From NCBI GenBank assembly GCA_023143095.1, contig JAGLIF010000009.1:1-64000 (forward strand): a DNA stretch of 64,000 nt, given 5' to 3'. The translations under genes were made by a program, and so were the position numbers. The stretch's first letter is position 1. Each line of letters starts with the position of its first letter. The notes beneath the pieces were generated by a model. The model saw nothing but the letters and a program-made list of their open reading frames with translations, had not been told where the DNA came from and made no database searches. Shown here in pieces: positions 60,388 through 64,000 of the stretch. The stretch comes from Candidatus Altimarinota bacterium (GTDB lineage: Bacteria > Patescibacteriota > Gracilibacteria > UBA4473).

Positions 60388-63300
60388 CTATCGAATCCAA
60401 CCTATCACCGCATTACTGACCTTTCTCGTTTCTGGAGGCAGAGAATATTCATCCTCCTCAAAACGTGCATTATACGAAGGAATATTTAATACTTTATTAC
60501 CAACAACTAAAGTACTACTTCCTCCTGGATCAAATCCCATAGCTTTAATCATACCAAATTTCTTCAGAATATTTGCCATATCTGTATGAGTAGCCCCAAC
60601 CGATTCACGAATTCTTCCGTTAATAGCCAGCACCAAAAGATTCTCATTATTATCAATACCTATTGCAATTTTTGGTCCTCTCATGTCAAGATAATCAATC
60701 CTTGAAGCCTGTGTATTTATAGAATTATCTGTATTCCAGCCCTCTTCTTCCATGTTGATACAAACTTTTCCCTTATCCAAAAGTAAAGGTCCTGCTTCAA
60801 TAGCATGTAAAATATTCTCATCAAATTCATTCAATTTAATATTCAACCCTTTTTCTAAAACTGCCCACGATTTTGGAAACATTTTTTTCGGAATTGCAAA
60901 AGTTAATCCAATAGGTGACATTTTTATTTTTTCATTTTTCTTTGACTGTATAATTCTCTTTATAACATTACCAGCCACTTTGATAATCACACGCCCTTTC
61001 CCATTTATAAACTTTTTTTTGTAATTAAGGTTATAAAAACATAAACCATCACCATTCCTTTCTAGATTCAAGATATGGGAAGAGAAATTTAGTGTAATCC
61101 CATCAGCAGTAATAGAAACTCCTTTATTGCAATTAACACGCTTAATATCTAGTGTCCCATCTTCATATATCAGAAAAGCTGGCTTGTTAAATAATGGAGC
61201 AGAATAAACCTTTCCATTCGTAATTACGAGCCCCAAAGGAGTTCCAATATATCTCCTTGGCAAACTAAGCTTCCCTATTAATTCAGAATTAAGTAAATAT
61301 CCACCGTTCCATGCTACTTGAGAATTGTGAATATGTGTTTTATTAAAATTATCGACAAACTCTGAAACACTCTTGGCTTTATGACTTGATAATAATCTAA
61401 AATCCAATTTTTTAGTATTAATTACTGCCATAGCACCGTTATACGGCATTCCATCATCATAAACACCACTCACAAATTCACTTTTAACATATTCTTTTTT
61501 CTTATTCCTAATACGATTTTTTAAATGACTTAATATAAATTTAACTGGTGATCCACTAATTTCTTGATCCCTCTTAATGCTTTCCAATACCTTGTCTTCC
61601 CCTAATTCTGAACATAACTCTTTATAAAGTTTACTATTTAGAATGCCATCAAAATCTTTTGCCGTTTGGATTGGAACAGGATAACTAATAGTCACTCTCA
61701 CACCAGCTGGTACAAATTGTACATATCCAGCATTAGCAGGAATTCCCATCATTTTTTGTATTATCACTTTTTCTGCCTTTCCAATATGAAATCTATCTAT
61801 ATCAACAAAATCAGTCATCACAGTAGCATAAGGCCTTGTCGTAACAAGGATTCCTCCACCTTCTTTTATAGACTTCAATTTTTTTACTGCCTTCGTTCCA
61901 ATTTGAATAAAATGTATTCCCACACAAACCTGTTTAGTTTCAACAATTTCACATACTCCATATTTGAACAATATCTTAATATCAGAGCATGTTGTTTTAG
62001 ATACAAACTCTCTTATGCTACCTGATGTAATATGATTAAGCAGTGGAAATTTATGACAAAAAACATAAATTTTTTGTAATTTCTTAGCATTTTTTTTCAG
62101 TACTTTTTCACTAAGATTCTCATCAAATTTTAATCCAAGTCTAGCCTTTACGGATCTAACAACAATAACCTCTAACTCATTAATCAATTCCTTATGTGGA
62201 AATAAAGCAATTGGAATATTTGATTTTAGTTTTTCAATTAACCTATCACGATTATCAATCTTCAATTTCACACTATGAGATAATTCAAAAATCGCCTGAC
62301 CCCAATCCCAAGAAGAATATGGTACGGCATTCTCAACTGCTGTTGCTCTTGGTTTAAATATTTTAATAAAAATCAAATTCACTAAACCCATTATTTCTTG
62401 AATCGTGAATTCCTGATACAAATAATTTTTACGACTTCTATGCCTATAAGAGAAAGAATGATCGTGTTGAATTTTTGTTTTTCCTTCCCAACACTTAAAA
62501 ATATTATCAATTCTTAAATAAAAATCATGAAATTTAACGGTATCAACTTTTCTATCTCGCGAATAATTCTTCATTAATTTCCAAGCAAATGTGTAGACCT
62601 TTCCGCGTATTCGATTTTCTTCAACACGAAAAAAACTAGGATCAATTAATGATTTTATATAATGCATGTAAAGCAATTTTCCATATCCAGGCAAATAATT
62701 CCTGTTATCCATATTAAGAATATCTTTAATGTTTTTATTAGTATTAAAACATAACTTTTTATATTCTTTAATCTCCTTTTTTACTACATTCAAAAACTCT
62801 TTATTAGGTCTTAACTGTAAATACAATTTATAAAATATATTTTCAAAATCTCTTACCATTGCTTCAGTACTATATCGTTTTTTGATAACATTATTATTAT
62901 GCTTAATATCCTTTCTGAATTTTAAAGAATCAATCAAATAAATTGATATTTTTTTAACTAAATCACGAGTAATATTTTTATCGAAATCAAAAACCCTTAA
63001 TCTCATATCTTCTGATAAATCTTCTCCAATAACCTCAGCATACACAAGCTTCGGATCATATCTTTTACAAAAAATCAATTTTCCTGCAGCTGGAGCTTCA
63101 ATAATTGGAAGTCCTCTACTTTCGATACAGCTAGGCAACAAAATTAAAGAGGCAACACTATACAGCTCTGGCATAGCCACAGGAAATTCGTACAAATCAA
63201 TAAATTGTTTGTTATGAAATTCTGAAAACAAAAATGCCAAATATATTCGATTTTTATAACTCGGATCAATAGATTTTAAGAAAGCATTAAATTGTTTTAA

Positions 63301-64000
63301 CAATTTTTTAAAATAGCTCTTTTGTCCAAGAGGAAGAGGACCGGCAACAACAATAGTAAGTTTTTGAGATTTATTCCTATTAAATTTTTCTTGAAATTCT
63401 TTTCTATTGAAAAGTTTCTCAATCAATTCAAAATTTAAATGTATATTTTTTCTGGGCATTATTCTTGTTGGTTGTAACAAGATCATATTATCCTCCGTAA
63501 AATCACTAACCACTTTTGATTTTGCTCCTACAAGAACCGGCCTTGGCGAATCAAAATCTAAAATCCCATTATTAAGTACTTGATTTACATCATAAACATT
63601 AAGCAATTCTCCATATCTACTAAGAACAACTTTAATCTGTTCAAGAATTTCATTTCTACTAATTCTTATTTTTTTTAAAGAATCAATATCAATAGATGTC
63701 CCTATTTCAGTAATATTTGCTGGATTATGTCCATCATTCTTCATAACATGATCCGACTGCGATTTGTTGATATTCAAAGACAGCCACGAGCGCGACTCCC
63801 AAGGGAATAGAACATTAATCTGTGAAAAAAACTCTCCAATTTTACTATTTGTAAAAAAAAAATCTCGTGGACCAGGTTTAATCCCTTCTCGAATAATATC
63901 ACTTTTTCTTTTACCACCTTCCCAATAAAAATCGTGGCAATTATTAATCACAGGAATTCCCAAATGTTCCGATAATATAACTACAGCTAAAGACAATGCT
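60388..64000 (-). CDS. Glycosyltransferase fused to a phosphodiester glycosidase (NAGPA) domain, 5' end outside window
   Basis: The frame is open to the right edge, so the N-terminus is missing; over 1,200 residues are visible. Residues ~1-390 are a GT-B glycosyltransferase of the GT4 kind (PVINNCHDFYWEG; LQPTRIMPRKNI; the sugar-nucleotide loop in CIESRGLPIIEAPAAGK). About 400-830 is of unknown type, with an α/β stretch (GGGILVTTRPYATVMTDF…). The last ~370 are a NAGPA/DUF2233 domain: IAIGIDNNENLLVLAINGR, ESVGATHTDMANILKKFG and GFDPGGSSTLVV. It may build and trim a surface glycan. The visible part shows no membrane helix. Confidence 0.82.
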   Translation of the reverse strand, partial: ALSLAVVILSEHLGIPVINNCHDFYWEGGKRKSDIIREGIKPGPRDFFFTNSKIGEFFSQINVLFPWESRSWLSLNINKSQSDHVMKNDGHNPANITEIGTSIDIDSLKKIRISRNEILEQIKVVLSRYGELLNVYDVNQVLNNGILDFDSPRPVLVGAKSKVVSDFTEDNMILLQPTRIMPRKNIHLNFELIEKLFNRKEFQEKFNRNKSQKLTIVVAGPLPLGQKSYFKKLLKQFNAFLKSIDPSYKNRIYLAFLFSEFHNKQFIDLYEFPVAMPELYSVASLILLPSCIESRGLPIIEAPAAGKLIFCKRYDPKLVYAEVIGEDLSEDMRLRVFDFDKNITRDLVKKISIYLIDSLKFRKDIKHNNNVIKKRYSTEAMVRDFENIFYKLYLQLRPNKEFLNVVKKEIKEYKKLCFNTNKNIKDILNMDNRNYLPGYGKLLYMHYIKSLIDPSFFRVEENRIRGKVYTFAWKLMKNYSRDRKVDTVKFHDFYLRIDNIFKCWEGKTKIQHDHSFSYRHRSRKNYLYQEFTIQEIMGLVNLIFIKIFKPRATAVENAVPYSSWDWGQAIFELSHSVKLKIDNRDRLIEKLKSNIPIALFPHKELINELEVIVVRSVKARLGLKFDENLSEKVLKKNAKKLQKIYVFCHKFPLLNHITSGSIREFVSKTTCSDIKILFKYGVCEIVETKQVCVGIHFIQIGTKAVKKLKSIKEGGGILVTTRPYATVMTDFVDIDRFHIGKAEKVIIQKMMGIPANAGYVQFVPAGVRVTISYPVPIQTAKDFDGILNSKLYKELCSELGEDKVLESIKRDQEISGSPVKFILSHLKNRIRNKKKEYVKSEFVSGVYDDGMPYNGAMAVINTKKLDFRLLSSHKAKSVSEFVDNFNKTHIHNSQVAWNGGYLLNSELIGKLSLPRRYIGTPLGLVITNGKVYSAPLFNKPAFLIYEDGTLDIKRVNCNKGVSITADGITLNFSSHILNLERNGDGLCFYNLNYKKKFINGKGRVIIKVAGNVIKRIIQSKKNEKIKMSPIGLTFAIPKKMFPKSWAVLEKGLNIKLNEFDENILHAIEAGPLLLDKGKVCINMEEEGWNTDNSINTQASRIDYLDMRGPKIAIGIDNNENLLVLAINGRIRESVGATHTDMANILKKFGMIKAMGFDPGGSSTLVVGNKVLNIPSYNARFEEDEYSLPPETRKVSNAVIGWIR

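Noticed and set aside
1-64000. Use of UGA as glycine (Gracilibacteria/Absconditabacteria code)
   Set aside because: Long genes read through with the standard code, and UGA acts as a stop, for example in the ATGA overlap at 59183-59186.
1-64000. CRISPR array
   Set aside because: The dispersed repeats are irregularly spaced over tens of kb, and no run of equal repeats with unique spacers and no cas gene was seen.

Overview
The window is AT-rich and gene-dense, with short intergenic spacers, standard-code stops (TGA ends real genes, for example in the ATGA overlap at 59183) and almost no Shine-Dalgarno motifs. It looks like a chromosome segment of a reduced, probably monoderm, Patescibacteria/CPR-type bacterium. 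The reasons are a repeat-rich 'VGIGT-EP' surface protein, a large single-pass protein of the baseplate-J-like type, S-layer-homology proteins, many exported proteins of unknown function, and scattered core enzymes rather than complete pathways. The lineage is inferred from gene style only; a Peregrinibacteria-like member is a guess. There is no rRNA, CRISPR array, intact insertion sequence or obvious prophage. Two tRNAs (Leu-CAA, Gln-UUG) are present.

Layout. 0-2.4 kb: a possible gene end, an exported coiled-coil protein, then 1.2 kb of hairpin-rich DNA with repeat copies, a 49-codon ORF and possible small RNAs. 2.4-13.7 kb: leuS, a lipoprotein, an MFS protein, a 3D-domain wall protein, two SLH proteins (one fused to a CAP domain) and an NrnA-like phosphoesterase. 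13.7-20.4 kb: an AlaX editing protein, tRNA-Leu, an MscS channel, a half-length CarB, a TrmH-type methylase, lgt and a GspF-N-like membrane protein. 20.6-28.6 kb: pyrG, ruvB, ylxR, an S1-repeat protein, pyrK, a transporter remnant, pyrD and an EnvC/M23 hydrolase. 28.6-34.8 kb: a decayed tandem duplication of an [nth + giant adhesin] unit. 34.8-44.1 kb: maf, a PH-like membrane protein, lepB, two secreted proteins, an NTT/MFS-like transporter fused to HEAT-like repeats, a trypsin-fold lipoprotein and the baseplate-J-like protein. 44.3-48.8 kb: tRNA-Gln with a duplicated 3' end, HD and HAD phosphohydrolase genes each followed by the same 58-bp element, threonine synthase and a diguanylate cyclase. 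49-56 kb: family-4 UDG, a glutaredoxin-CcdA fusion, clpB, a possible cytoplasmic NlpC/P60-like protein and an unknown. 56.5-64 kb: a MacA/MacB-type exporter operon and a very large glycosyltransferase-phosphodiester glycosidase fusion running off the right edge.

How the genes work together. Much of the window serves the cell surface: signal peptidase and Lgt process exported proteins, SLH proteins bind the wall, and 3D, M23 and CAP proteins remodel it. A dockerin-bearing adhesin and the MacAB exporter face outward. PyrK and PyrD together make a class 1B dihydroorotate dehydrogenase, with PyrG and a half CarB in the same pyrimidine theme. RuvB, Nth and UDG handle DNA repair.

The strongest unusual signals are: (1) the reciprocal decay of a duplicated nth-adhesin unit; (2) REP-like hairpins whose stems change in a compensatory way while their flanks stay fixed; (3) two related AT-only perfect palindromes at 49.7 and 56.3 kb; (4) start codons placed 6-9 nt after good -10 boxes, implying leaderless mRNAs; and (5) the 58-bp 3' elements behind the HD and HAD genes next to a duplicated tRNA end.
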